Positions 35,474-45,405 of a stretch of DNA of 64,000 nucleotides are shown here, one piece after another; position 1 is the first letter of the stretch, and every line of letters starts with the position of its first letter. The notes below the pieces were generated by a model that was not told the origin of the DNA, did no database searches, and worked only from the letters and a program-made list of their open reading frames with translations. The translations under genes were made by a program, and so were the position numbers. Origin of the DNA: an uncultured Rubritalea sp. (GTDB taxonomy: Bacteria; Verrucomicrobiota; Verrucomicrobiia; Verrucomicrobiales; Akkermansiaceae); assembly GCA_937923145.1 (NCBI GenBank), contig CALAJT010000017.1, forward strand, positions 31,342 to 95,341, written 5' to 3'.

Positions 35474-37699
35474 ATGATTCGATTCTTGAATAGCCAGCCA
35501 CTACTGCTACCTGCATTTGCACTAGCATTAAGCATACTTTTCGTAGACCTAGCTGACTATACTAGCTGGTTCCTCGCTTTCTTCGTCATCCTTTTTATAG
35601 TTTTAGCTAGAGTAGTCTCTTCTCTATCATTCTGGTTAACTATTCTAGCTACTCTTTCTGGTCTATTACTGCACTTTCATGAGCTGTATAAAATGAATAG
35701 ACTATCTTTATCTGCAGATAGAGAAGTCGCTGTTCTAGCTATCATTGAGCATGAACCTCGTGACGCTAGATACTTCAGAAAGGAAGTAATAGTAAAAGTC
35801 TGCCAGACTACGAATGAAAGTTTAACAGGCGCTAGATTACTAGCTAGTATTGCTAGGGACACACCGCTAAAAGTAGGCGGCAAAATATGGCTGAGAGGAC
35901 AACTACATCTGCCCAAAAAGCCAATGAATATCGATGTACTGGATAAGGCTAAACTCCTCCACCGCAAAGGCATTACTCTAGAGCTTTTAGTGTATCAAGA
36001 TCAGCCAATACACAAAACAGCAAACTCGCACCTCATCCAAGCCTGGGCGCAAAGCAGTCGTCAATGGATCCGTCAACAACTCACCAAAGGTATCAATGAT
36101 GAAGATGCCTCGAAGATAATCCTAGCAATGTTCCTAGGTGAGAAACCACGCAATGGAAGTAAGATTATGAACGACTTTAAGTTCAGTGGAACCATTCACG
36201 TTTTCGCAGTCAGTGGACTTCATGTCATGATGGTTGGACTACTATTCACCTTATTTTTCAGGATTATAGGAATACCGTTAAAAATCTGGATACTCCTCGT
36301 CATTACTATCATGTTTTTCTATGCCATCATTACAGGTATGAATCCACCTGCTATGCGAGCTGCTATTATGGGTTCTGCTGTATTGTGTGCACTTTTACTA
36401 GGGCGTAAACCATCGTTACCAAATAGCCTTTGGCTGAGTGCTATAATTGCTATGACATGGTCCACACACTGCATATTCCTGCCAGGGTTTCAGCTATCTT
36501 ATGCTGTTCTCATATCCATCTGTCTCACTGGTAACTGGTGGGCAAATCGCTGGAAATGGCTCACTCACCTTGATCCTTTTTTCCCAAGGTCACTACTGAG
36601 TAAAAAACAAAAAGCTATCTATCAGATTCGCCATAAATCCGCCGCCACTCTCTCCGTGTCCTCAAGTGCTTGGGTAGGATCATCATTACTGATCTGGCTT
36701 TATTTCGGACTTATCACCCCGATTGCGATCATCGCTAGCCTGCCAATAATGCTCTTAGTTTTCGGATTACTATCAGTATGTTGCCTTTCTCTGACGATAG
36801 GAAATCTCTCAGACAATATTGCCGAGCCGCTCAATAAGGTGAACGGGTTCATTGCTAACTCAACACATGCCATTACACGATTCTTCGCATCCGCTGATAC
36901 TCTCCGCTATCATTACAAGCCATGGTCACATGGAGAGCGAGTAATCATCTACTCTCTGCCTGATGGAGGTGCCGCTCACTATATTGGTATCGGCGGCGGG
37001 GTATTGTTAGACGCAGGGAGTGCGAATCATTTTTACACCGATATCTGGCCCAGCCTAGATAGAAAGGGAGCCCGTATAGACTCAATCATTGCTTCTCACT
37101 CAGATGTCTACCACATCCAAGGTATCGGAGAAGTGATGAAAAAAATTCCCATTAAGCAACTAGTAATAGCCAAATCTAACAACCGTAGCACAACCCATCG
37201 TAGCCTAATTAATCAAGCTAATGAACTAAATGTAAATATAGTTAGTCCCACCAGAACATCACATATTCTAACGAATAATTCCTTCATAGAGATCTTAGAC
37301 ACTGGAACTCCTAGCTACCCATTAGCTGATGACCGATGCTGTGTATTTCTACTTCACTGGAAAGATCAAAAAATCCTCTTTTTCAATGACGCAGGAGGTA
37401 AAAGTGAGCGCAGGCTAAGAAACCATTATCCTGAACTCTCAGTAGACATCATCGTCATTGGTAAACACAGCAATGATCATTCACTCAGCGTGGATACAAT
37501 CAGAGCATTCGGTGCTAAAGAAATCATCGCGACCCAAGCTTACTACCCAACAGGAGAGACGCGTTCTGAATCGTGGAAAGCCCAACTTCACTCCTCAGGG
37601 ATAAAACTATACCTCTTAGATCAGACAGGAGGCATCAAACTCACACAAGAAAATGGAGAACTAGACAAAGAAATAATACTCCACTACCCTCTGAAATAA
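35474..37699 (+). CDS. comEC: ComEC/Rec2 DNA uptake channel
   Basis: A 741-residue inner-membrane protein. Order: N-terminal membrane helices, an OB-fold region, the Competence membrane domain (GTIHVFAVSGLHVMMVGLLF and the later PAMRAAIMGSAVLCALLLGR), and a C-terminal metallo-beta-lactamase-like domain from about residue 490. ComEC takes single-stranded DNA into the cytosol. The lactamase-like domain reads SHSDVYHIQG where active enzymes have HxHxDH, so its nuclease site appears degenerate. Together with pilT genes and a secretin this suggests natural competence. Confidence 0.88.
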   Translation: MIRFLNSQPLLLPAFALALSILFVDLADYTSWFLAFFVILFIVLARVVSSLSFWLTILATLSGLLLHFHELYKMNRLSLSADREVAVLAIIEHEPRDARYFRKEVIVKVCQTTNESLTGARLLASIARDTPLKVGGKIWLRGQLHLPKKPMNIDVLDKAKLLHRKGITLELLVYQDQPIHKTANSHLIQAWAQSSRQWIRQQLTKGINDEDASKIILAMFLGEKPRNGSKIMNDFKFSGTIHVFAVSGLHVMMVGLLFTLFFRIIGIPLKIWILLVITIMFFYAIITGMNPPAMRAAIMGSAVLCALLLGRKPSLPNSLWLSAIIAMTWSTHCIFLPGFQLSYAVLISICLTGNWWANRWKWLTHLDPFFPRSLLSKKQKAIYQIRHKSAATLSVSSSAWVGSSLLIWLYFGLITPIAIIASLPIMLLVFGLLSVCCLSLTIGNLSDNIAEPLNKVNGFIANSTHAITRFFASADTLRYHYKPWSHGERVIIYSLPDGGAAHYIGIGGGVLLDAGSANHFYTDIWPSLDRKGARIDSIIASHSDVYHIQGIGEVMKKIPIKQLVIAKSNNRSTTHRSLINQANELNVNIVSPTRTSHILTNNSFIEILDTGTPSYPLADDRCCVFLLHWKDQKILFFNDAGGKSERRLRNHYPELSVDIIVIGKHSNDHSLSVDTIRAFGAKEIIATQAYYPTGETRSESWKAQLHSSGIKLYLLDQTGGIKLTQENGELDKEIILHYPLK

Positions 37700-38038
37700 T
37701 CATTATAATCAGATGTGTTTCTTAACTGATTCTGACAACGGTATATCGTAATATCACCAGAACTCTGATCGTCACATACTATGGTGCTTCTGGTGAAGTT
37801 CTTGAGAATACCATTTCGGCTTTTAACTTAGCTTGAAAGCTGGGTGCTGAGTTTATTTACTATTTAAATCCTGAAGACTTCCTGCATAGTTTACGGACTG
37901 TTGACAATGCTGAACATGCCTAGCACCTAGCACCAGGCGCTCTGTGGGGCACCATCCATCACAACTAATTACCACCAAAAATTCGCAGCACAATGACTCC
38001 AATCAAGAAGCCATCTCTTCAACATCGATAGCGATTAG
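37700..38038. other. Intergenic region between convergent genes
   Basis: About 340 bases between comEC and the convergent UPF0489/NlpC/CapA-like gene. It contains an 8-bp inverted repeat (CACCAGAA at 37755-37762, TTCTGGTG at 37788-37795) without a T-run. No open frame with similarity was found; it may be decayed sequence. Confidence 0.35.
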
Positions 38039-40522
38039 TCATTCGATTTCAAATAATTTGAATCCTACGAAATCACCTGAATCTGTTAGATTAATTTCTA
38101 GTAATCTTCTCTTATTAAACCCTGGCTTATTCTGTGGTGCAAATACGAGATTCCCCATTGAGTAGACTATAAATCTCCCTTTATAGAACTCGCTGTGCTG
38201 AAGCCTATGTGGGTGTGATCCCACTATGACATCGACTCCATTTCTAATAAGCCATTTTGCGCACTCCCTCTGCTCATCATTCACCTTGATAGTGTATTCG
38301 TCTCCCCAATGAGGCAAGGCTATGATGCATCGCACACCCAACTCACGAGCCTCTTGAATACTTTTCTGAATGGCTAATTTATGTTTTGGGTAGGTCGCTA
38401 CTCCGATTGATTTATCTGTAGCTGGAAGCCCATCTTTCTCGATTAAATTGAGTGCTAAAATACCGATTTTTTGCCCGTCAATATTTATGGTTTTTATTCT
38501 CGTAGCCTCAGCTACATTCCCAGCACCTAAATGTTTGATTCCCTTTTTTTCAAGATAATTCATCGTGTCCCTCAGTCCATTTACACCTCCGTCGCCAGCA
38601 TGGTTATTTGCTAGCGAAAGGATCGAATACTGTTTTAAGTGGCCCGCTTTTTCTTGAGGCACTATATACTGAAAGTGCTTATTTATCGATGGCTCGGCAT
38701 CATCTGAGATAACACATTCTAAGTTTGCTATCATCGGTGAGATTGGAGTCGGAACTACCTTCCCATGAAGGCATACGTCACCCCCTATTGTTAAGTGTGT
38801 GGTTACTTTCTTATTCTTTAATCTCATCACAATACAAGGCTTACCTTTCGCTAACTTTTTTAGAGATATCAGCTCAGGAAAACCCGATAAATGATGCACC
38901 AAAATATCCTCTGCATCGAGCGTTCCCAGCTCATTATTATCCTCATAGAGGACTGCAACGTGACTACCAAGGTGAACTATATCACCTACTTTCACATCAC
39001 TCTCTACAGGTTCGAGAAACTGTTTTATCTGAGCTGGATTACACCACGGTAGTTGCTGACCTATTTTATGGAATGCGTAGATGAGAAAGTTGGCGCAGTC
39101 GTTGCCTAACAGAGTCTCAGGACCGGACTCCCCAGCTTGTTTAAATTTTCCTATCCCGAATACGTAAGGTGACCCAAACTGCTCTTCTAATGCTCCTATA
39201 AACCCCTCTTGCCTTCGAACACGAATCTCTATGGTATCGGTAAACACTGAGCCATCTGTCATTACCAATTCTGCCTGGATTTTGACAATACCTATTTCTA
39301 GTTCTGTGTGGAGAAATTTGCGCCATTTTCTACTCGCTAACGCTTGATCTTGAGTTTCTGCAATGAGTTTTCTACTAGATACTACATAAGCTGGCGCGTT
39401 CTCTGCGAAGCCTTTACCTAGTCCACTATGAGGAATAATATTATAGCTCTTATGCGTCGGTCGGTGTAGCCACCAGCGCACTTTTTCTACCTTTAGAACT
39501 TGAGATTTCAGCCAGATATCATCTAACTTATCGTGACTTAAACGCCAGACTTGGTCTATCGATTTTTGGGCTGTACGGATCTCCAGTTCGTGCCTAGTTG
39601 TTTCATCACCCCAGCTCCTTAACTGAGCCTCCCAGGCTAGTGGATTATGACTGACATTCACCCTTAGTCGTTTCCTAACCAATAGATCTTTAGGCTTTTG
39701 CGTAGCTTCTCTTAATCGATATTGTGGCGGTTTAATACCTTTCTTATAATAAGATTTAGCCATTACTGATCGGTCATTTAAGTCTGTGAGATAGGGCTCG
39801 AATTGAATAACACTAGCTTCTACAGAGAGTGCATTTTCAAAGGCTGCATAGAGTAGCGCATCTGCTTTTTTTTTCTCTTTCTGCCAAGGCATCGAGAGCG
39901 CAAAGTTCACCGCCTCTAGCTCTTCCATTTCTATAAGTATGTTCCATTTCTGTTTGAGATTTACAGTAGGGTTTGGGATGTTTACGAAGTAATCAAGATC
40001 AATACTCACTACAATATCCCCTAATTCATCTAACTCTCTAAATCGTTTCCAATCTGTGACTACATAGCGTTCAGCAAAAAAACCACCATTCCGTTTTTCC
40101 GCCTGCGTATGCCAGTCTAGGTGAATTCTAGCTTCCTTTTGCTTCGCTTCTATTTGTGCATCTGTTAGTGAATCGCCGGCTATCCAAATCACTTTGGTTA
40201 TCGGTCTAGGCATCAATGGTTCTATCCAGTTGAACGGCTGAATAGTGCCATCATTACGCAGCTTATCTATACGCTCATTTCTCTGCTGAGTACTCGCCAC
40301 CCTCCTGATCGCATAACGAACACGATCACTCCCTAGCACTCCAGAGGCATCTGAGTGCTCATCTATAAGGATGAGTGTGTAGGACTTCTCTAAGTCTAGA
40401 ATCTCTGCAAAGAAACCAAAGCTTCCCGCATGGCTGTCTTCAATATAGATCGGTAATTGCCTAGCTTGGCACACAACAATTCCTGCCAACGACAATATCA
40501 CTCGAATAATATTCCCTAACAT
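38039..40522 (-). CDS. UPF0489-like + NlpC/P60-like + CapA-like fusion protein
   Basis: An 827-residue exported protein with three parts. (1) After a signal peptide (about residues 1-20), residues 25-250 look UPF0489/arginase-like, with LILIDEHSDASG (H56, D58) and VVSIDLDYF (D175, D177). (2) Residues 440-545 look like an NlpC/P60 hydrolase: LLGNDCANFLIYAFHKIG gives catalytic C476 and DIVHLGSHVAVLYE gives H521. (3) Residues 575-827 match the CapA/PgsA metallophosphatase family: GGDVCLHG, SLANNHAGDGG, PHWGDEYTI, IVGSHPHRLQ, YSMGNLVF. It probably acts on wall peptides or polyglutamate in the periplasm. Its start overlaps the upstream stop by one base. Confidence 0.78.
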   Translation of the reverse strand: MLGNIIRVILSLAGIVVCQARQLPIYIEDSHAGSFGFFAEILDLEKSYTLILIDEHSDASGVLGSDRVRYAIRRVASTQQRNERIDKLRNDGTIQPFNWIEPLMPRPITKVIWIAGDSLTDAQIEAKQKEARIHLDWHTQAEKRNGGFFAERYVVTDWKRFRELDELGDIVVSIDLDYFVNIPNPTVNLKQKWNILIEMEELEAVNFALSMPWQKEKKKADALLYAAFENALSVEASVIQFEPYLTDLNDRSVMAKSYYKKGIKPPQYRLREATQKPKDLLVRKRLRVNVSHNPLAWEAQLRSWGDETTRHELEIRTAQKSIDQVWRLSHDKLDDIWLKSQVLKVEKVRWWLHRPTHKSYNIIPHSGLGKGFAENAPAYVVSSRKLIAETQDQALASRKWRKFLHTELEIGIVKIQAELVMTDGSVFTDTIEIRVRRQEGFIGALEEQFGSPYVFGIGKFKQAGESGPETLLGNDCANFLIYAFHKIGQQLPWCNPAQIKQFLEPVESDVKVGDIVHLGSHVAVLYEDNNELGTLDAEDILVHHLSGFPELISLKKLAKGKPCIVMRLKNKKVTTHLTIGGDVCLHGKVVPTPISPMIANLECVISDDAEPSINKHFQYIVPQEKAGHLKQYSILSLANNHAGDGGVNGLRDTMNYLEKKGIKHLGAGNVAEATRIKTINIDGQKIGILALNLIEKDGLPATDKSIGVATYPKHKLAIQKSIQEARELGVRCIIALPHWGDEYTIKVNDEQRECAKWLIRNGVDVIVGSHPHRLQHSEFYKGRFIVYSMGNLVFAPQNKPGFNKRRLLEINLTDSGDFVGFKLFEIE

Positions 40523-41671
40523 TAGCGAGCTCCATAGTTTTTAGGCTCTTTATACAATCTCTCGATAAGGCTGAATGAGCTAATACATGTGTCATCATAC
40601 TTCGATCCTTTATAGACTGCTTTAATAGTGAGTTTAATTGAGCTGATCGGCTTCTTATACTCTAACAGATAGCGTTTTTCAGTTGGCATATCAGCAAGAT
40701 TAATGAGTCGCTTATCTTTGCCATTTATAAGTAGTTCCATCTGCTTCACTCGATTATTTTTCGTATATAGTTGATCACTTTTATGGTGCCCATTTTTAAT
40801 GCTAATTGCGGTTAGCTTAGTCGGTTTAATGAGCTTAAAGACGATTGACTCACCTATACCACTACCTTTCACCCCTTCGCTCCAAACATCATTCCAGTGG
40901 TTCTTTAAATTCTCTGCTTTATAGGTTATGTCTTTTTCATCCGCAAGAGAGCTAGTGGCGGAGACAGTGTATTTCACTTGTTTCAGAAACCATTTTCCAT
41001 CCAGCTTTAAGTAGCATTGATTTCCTGACTTACCTTTTCCAGTTTCACTGTAAATACTGTATTCGCTCTCTCCTGCAATCGCCTGCACTGCGATATCATC
41101 TGCAAGTGTCGGCTCTAAATTTTCAAATTCCCAGACAAGCTGATTGGCTACTTTCTTAAATCGATTCACAGGTTTATCTACTCTAATTTCTTCAGGTAGC
41201 AGCTGATTCGTATAGCTTATAGTTACTTTACCTTTTAGGATAGGTCCGTGCCAAATTCCCCCTGTAGATAGTCTATATCTAAAGAGCCATGGTCCACTAG
41301 AAGAATCATCACAAATACTAAAGCTTTCCTCATCATATTGTGAGTCATAGATGATCTGGAGAGTGACTATTTCACCTGGCTTTAGTTTCATCTCAGACAC
41401 TTGCCAACCTTTGATTCCTGTAAGAATTTCACTTTCGCTTTTTTGTCAGTGATATTCTTCATTTTATACAGAACAGAGACTTTCGCTGACTTACCACCGA
41501 GCACGATATCAAGCTTTTCATCGATAATCTGTACATTCTCTGTACCCTCTGCCGTGAAAGGCGAGACAGTTCCAGTGAATTTCACTCCATAATGGTAGCC
41601 CCCCCATTTCCATGGACAAAGTTACTAAGTGATAGGAGGAATAGGAGTGAAGTATACAAATTAATTTTTAT
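40522..41671 (-). pseudogene. Broken gene for an exported discoidin/NADase-type glycan-binding protein
   Basis: Three pieces in three frames line up into one protein. The piece at 41671-41608 looks like a signal peptide (KINLYTSLLFLLSLSNFVHG) starting from ATA or TTG. The second (GTVSPFTAEG..., 41585-41445) is joined through a G7 run at about 41602-41608. The third (40522-41438) is joined through an A6 run (41439-41444). Adding one base at each run restores a single frame. The C-terminal domain has WSEGVKGSGIGESIVF and YDDTCISSFSLIE, typical of discoidin-like NADase-type glycan-binding domains. It precedes and is coupled to the fusion gene. Either a decayed gene or two homopolymer sequencing errors; an intact ATG is also missing. 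Confidence 0.65.
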
Positions 41672-41753
41672 GCTAGAAATTTAGCAATTAGATAGATTGT
41701 GTCAACTCGATATTGATTTTCTGTTTACACTCTTAAGTTAGATTGTGTAGTGT

Positions 41754-41759
41754 AGGGAG
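41754..41759 (+). promoter_or_regulatory. Shine-Dalgarno site of the first pilT
   Basis: AGGGAG lies 8 bases before the ATG at 41768, a good ribosome-binding site. It stands out because most genes here lack one, and it fixes the pilT start. Confidence 0.6.
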
Positions 41760-41767
41760 TAACGATT

Positions 41768-42829
41768 ATGTTAGAAAAAATTGAGAGAGTTTGTAGTGCG
41801 GCAGTGAAACACGAGGCAGAGGATGTTTTCCTACAAGTGGGCAATTCCCCGAGTATTCGTGTACATGGGAAAGTGCTAGAGCTAGATGTAGACCCTACCA
41901 CGCAAGAAGAAATGATCTCATTCGCTGAGGACTGTGGATATATTCTTGATAGCGGAGATACGGATCTCAGCTGGGAGAGCAAGCAGGGCATGCGCTATAG
42001 AGTAAATTTTTACAGTAGCATGAGTAGGAACTGTGCAGTACTCAGACTTCTAAAAGAGGTAACTCAGAGCATTAGCGAGCTAGGGCTCCCTAAAGATAGA
42101 ATGCAGAACTGGCTGAGTAGACAAAGCGGCCTGGTATTAGTCACAGGTGCTACAGGGTCTGGGAAATCTACCAGTCTAGCTAGCTGCTTAAACTGGATTA
42201 TTAAAAATCATAATAAGCATGTGATCACAGTCGAAGATCCTGTGGAATATATTTTAAATACGGGAAAAAGCGTGATTTCTCAGCGCGAAGTAGGTGCAGA
42301 TACTGACTCCTTCAGTAAGGGTCTTAGGTCAGCTCTACGCCAGAGTCCTGATGTGATTTTAGTAGGTGAAATTCGTGATTACGAGACAGCCAAGGTTGCT
42401 CTCCATGCCTGTGAAACTGGACATCTAGTTTTATCTACTATCCACTCTAGTGATGTTGCCGAGACATTTGATCGCCTGTTACTACTTTTCCCAAAGGGAG
42501 ATCGAGAGGCAGCCAGGCACGTACTGAGTAAGCAATTAATTGGGGTGATCTGTCAGAAATTAGTCGCTACGGCAGACGATAACTTTTACTTGCTTCTAGA
42601 GCATCTAGAGAATTCTGGCGTAATCCGCAAATGGATACGTGAAGGTGATATACATAGTATTACCGACTATATAAAGGAATCTGAGACTGGAGGTAATAAG
42701 AGCTTTATCAGCTCCATCATCGTTGCATATAAAGCCAAGCTTATCTCTGAGGATGTTGCCCGAGCAGCCTGTGCTGATCCGAATGAATTTAATCGTATGA
42801 AGCTAGGGGTAAGTCACGGCTCTAGATAA
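41768..42829 (+). CDS. PilT-type pilus retraction ATPase (first)
   Basis: A 353-residue PilT/PilU family hexameric ATPase that pulls back type IV pili. Walker A is VTGATGSGKSTSLASC, the Asp box is VITVEDPVEYI, Walker B is SPDVILVGEIRDYETAKVAL and the His box is GHLVLSTIHSSDVAETFDR. The N-terminal PAS-like domain starts with HEAEDVFLQVGNSPSIRVHG. It is more divergent than its downstream partner (DVFLQ instead of SDLHL), so it could be the PilU-like member. The next gene starts 5 bases later. Confidence 0.88.
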   Translation: MLEKIERVCSAAVKHEAEDVFLQVGNSPSIRVHGKVLELDVDPTTQEEMISFAEDCGYILDSGDTDLSWESKQGMRYRVNFYSSMSRNCAVLRLLKEVTQSISELGLPKDRMQNWLSRQSGLVLVTGATGSGKSTSLASCLNWIIKNHNKHVITVEDPVEYILNTGKSVISQREVGADTDSFSKGLRSALRQSPDVILVGEIRDYETAKVALHACETGHLVLSTIHSSDVAETFDRLLLLFPKGDREAARHVLSKQLIGVICQKLVATADDNFYLLLEHLENSGVIRKWIREGDIHSITDYIKESETGGNKSFISSIIVAYKAKLISEDVARAACADPNEFNRMKLGVSHGSR

Positions 42830-42834
42830 ATGAA

Positions 42835-43956
42835 ATGAACCAAATCATGGACAGAACAATAGTAGACTTCTTGCATGCAACGAAACGAGCCAAAGGCTCG
42901 GATCTTCACCTCAGTGTGGGCTTGCCTCCATCTGTAAGAGTAGATGGAGTTATTAAACGAATGGAATTTAACGCTCTTACTGAAGACGATGTGGCAGACC
43001 TAGTCACTTCTGTTCTAAACGATGGTCAACGTGCCAAGCTCCAAGAAAATTTGGAATTAGATTTTGCTCTAAATATCGATACAGTGGGCAGGTTTCGCGG
43101 AAATATTCATTTTAACCGAGGTGCCATGGAAGCGGTATTTCGCCTCATTGAACAAGATATTCCTGAACTTAGCACCCTTGGTCACAAACGTAGTGTGGAA
43201 CAGCTATGCTCTCTCAAGGAAGGACTCGTCTTAATCACAGGTACGGCAGGGTCTGGAAAATCATCCACACTTGCTTCTATGATGCAGCGCATTTCTGAGA
43301 CGCGTCATGGAGTGCTTATCACTGTAGAGGACCCTATTGAGTTTTTGCTAGATCACGGTAAATGTGTAGTTAAGCAGCGAGAGGTAGGGCTAGACACACA
43401 TAGCTTTGCTAAAGCTCTCAAGTATGCTCTGCGTCAAGATCCAGATGTAATCATGATATCCGAACTCCGTGATATAGAGACAATTCAAGCTGCAGTGACC
43501 GCTGCTGAGACTGGTCACCTAGTCTTAGCTACTCTACACACTATAGATGCTCCGAGATCACTAGGTCGCCTCATCGATGCTTTCCCTGCTATCCAGCAAT
43601 CCCAAATAGTAGCCCAGCTAGCGAACTCCCTAAAAGCAGTAGTTTCTCAAAAACTAGTAACACCTAAGAGAGGTGAAGGTAGAATTCTAGTAGAAGAACT
43701 CATGCTCATGAATCAGTCGATCAGGACGTGTTTACGAGATAGAAAACTTGAGCAGATTCAAGGGTTAATGGAGATCGCTCAAGGTGAAGGAATGTTCACT
43801 ATAGATCACCATTTAGTAGAGCTGCTCAAAAAGGATAAAATCACTCTTGATGTCGCCTATGAAGTCTGCCGAGATGAAACACTAATAGATGATTACATAG
43901 AGAAAAAAAATCGGGCGAAAAGACTAGCCCAAGAAGCAGCCGAAAGAAAAAATTAA
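42835..43956 (+). CDS. pilT: PilT-type pilus retraction ATPase (second)
   Basis: A 373-residue PilT ATPase. The N-terminal signature is RAKGSDLHLSVGLPPSVRVD. Walker A is ITGTAGSGKSSTLASM, the Asp box VLITVEDPIEFL, Walker B DPDVIMISELRDIETIQAAV, and the His box ETGHLVLATLHTIDAPRSLG. The final stretch TLDVAYEVCRDE matches the end of PilT. The start may also be at 42847 (MDRTIVDF). It forms an operon with the first PilT. The secretin lies 27 kb away. Confidence 0.9.
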   Translation: MNQIMDRTIVDFLHATKRAKGSDLHLSVGLPPSVRVDGVIKRMEFNALTEDDVADLVTSVLNDGQRAKLQENLELDFALNIDTVGRFRGNIHFNRGAMEAVFRLIEQDIPELSTLGHKRSVEQLCSLKEGLVLITGTAGSGKSSTLASMMQRISETRHGVLITVEDPIEFLLDHGKCVVKQREVGLDTHSFAKALKYALRQDPDVIMISELRDIETIQAAVTAAETGHLVLATLHTIDAPRSLGRLIDAFPAIQQSQIVAQLANSLKAVVSQKLVTPKRGEGRILVEELMLMNQSIRTCLRDRKLEQIQGLMEIAQGEGMFTIDHHLVELLKKDKITLDVAYEVCRDETLIDDYIEKKNRAKRLAQEAAERKN

Positions 43957-44011
43957 GCCGCTTATATCTACAGCACTAGTTAGACTACTTCTGAGAAAAG
44001 TCTCATAGACC

Positions 44012-44779
44012 ATGGAAAATACTTTTTTTGCCCAACAATTTCTAAATTTACAGCCTATCTGTACTGGTAAATTACACTACTTCCATCATATAGGCAGCAC
44101 CAGTGACTACGCGAAAAAACTCGTGTTAGCAGGTGCCGAGTCTGGCACTCTAGTCATAGCAGAACATCAAACTGACGGCAGAGGACGAGGCGGTAATGTC
44201 TGGCTCAGCCCTGTTGGGGAAAGTCTACTTTTCACATTAGTGATCGACCCAGATGTAGACCGCATATTATGGAATCGCTTCTCACTGATCGCTGGAGTAG
44301 CCATGGCACGAGCTATACAGAGTTTCTGCGACCATACACTGCCCATCAGCCTTAAATGGCCAAACGATGTCTATCTCAACGGCAAGAAGTGTGCCGGTAT
44401 ACTCACTGAGATAGTCGATGATAAATTACTAATCGGCATTGGCATCAATGTTTCGCTAAAAGACCTCCCTTCTGAAATAGCTAGTAAAGCAACTTCACTA
44501 TTACTTGAAAAAGTAGAAGTGGAGAGAGAACCATTACTAGCCGCTATCATTACCCAAATTTTCAGAGCAGGCAGTCTCGCTGGAGATAACTTCGAGCACA
44601 TTATTTCTACCTATAATAACTACTGCATGCTCACAGGGAGACGAATCTCATTCACCTCCGGAGCATATCGTCTCGAGGGGACAGTCTCTGGAATAGGAAA
44701 AGATGGCACCCTCATCATAGATCACGGAGAAGGAACGATTCAATACCGTGAGGCGAAGAATATCCTGCTCATAAAATAG
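44012..44779 (+). CDS. birA: Biotin-[acetyl-CoA-carboxylase] ligase
   Basis: A 255-residue biotin protein ligase that charges the carboxyl carrier protein. Motifs: FHHIGSTSDYAKKLVLAG, EHQTDGRGRGGNVWLSPVGE (biotinoyl-AMP loop), LKWPNDVYLNGKKCAGILTE and LLIGIGINVSL. It lacks the N-terminal helix-turn-helix of E. coli BirA, so it should be an enzyme only, not a repressor. The C-terminal beta-barrel (GTVSGIGKDGTLIIDHGEG) is present. Confidence 0.93.
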   Translation: MENTFFAQQFLNLQPICTGKLHYFHHIGSTSDYAKKLVLAGAESGTLVIAEHQTDGRGRGGNVWLSPVGESLLFTLVIDPDVDRILWNRFSLIAGVAMARAIQSFCDHTLPISLKWPNDVYLNGKKCAGILTEIVDDKLLIGIGINVSLKDLPSEIASKATSLLLEKVEVEREPLLAAIITQIFRAGSLAGDNFEHIISTYNNYCMLTGRRISFTSGAYRLEGTVSGIGKDGTLIIDHGEGTIQYREAKNILLIK

Positions 44780-44837
44780 CACCGAAAAGTCAGCAAAATG
44801 ATTTTACAATCACACTAGAAACTGTGAACGTAGAGCC

Positions 44838-45401
44838 ATGGCAGATACGTATGAGCAACTAAAAGCAACTTTGTTAGAAAAGTCCGTCCGCACGGGAGAA
44901 TTCACCCTAGCATCAGGGAAGACTTCGGATTTATACATCGACTGCCGTGTGACGGCACTGGACCCTATTGGAGCGGGCCTCGTAGGTAAGCTCGGCTGGC
45001 AGACAGTACGTAAGAGAATCCAAGATGGAGGCCTTAAGATCGATGCGATCGGTGGTATGACCATGGGAGCAGATCCTATTTCACTTGCTGTAGGTATGAC
45101 ATCCGCGATGGAGAATCCAGACGAGATGATCCAGGTATTTAATATTCGCAAGGAGCCTAAAGGACATGGTCGAGGTAAGCAGATCGAAGGTAATTTCAAG
45201 AAAGGTGACCAAGTCGTCGTTGTCGATGACGTGATTACCACTGGAGGCTCTACGATTCAGGCTATTGAGGCTATCGAGCGCGCAGGAGGCATTGTCAAAT
45301 TTGCACTTATTCTGGTAGACCGTGAAGAAGGTGGCAGGGCTGCTATCGAGGCAAGAGGGGTGCCGGTAGTTTCTCTCTATTCCAGAACCACTCTTCTCTA
45401 G
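44838..45401 (+). CDS. pyrE: Orotate phosphoribosyltransferase
   Basis: A 187-residue PyrE that joins orotate to PRPP in pyrimidine synthesis. The PRPP motif is VVVVDDVITTGGSTIQAIEA; LASGKTSDLYIDCRVTALDP and IGGMTMGADPIS fit the family. The next gene begins 4 bases after the stop. Confidence 0.94.
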   Translation: MADTYEQLKATLLEKSVRTGEFTLASGKTSDLYIDCRVTALDPIGAGLVGKLGWQTVRKRIQDGGLKIDAIGGMTMGADPISLAVGMTSAMENPDEMIQVFNIRKEPKGHGRGKQIEGNFKKGDQVVVVDDVITTGGSTIQAIEAIERAGGIVKFALILVDREEGGRAAIEARGVPVVSLYSRTTLL

Positions 45402-45405
45402 CAAA

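Noticed and set aside
35677..35973. Minus-strand open frame opposite comEC
   Set aside because: It lies fully inside comEC, has no known motifs and is a mirror frame.
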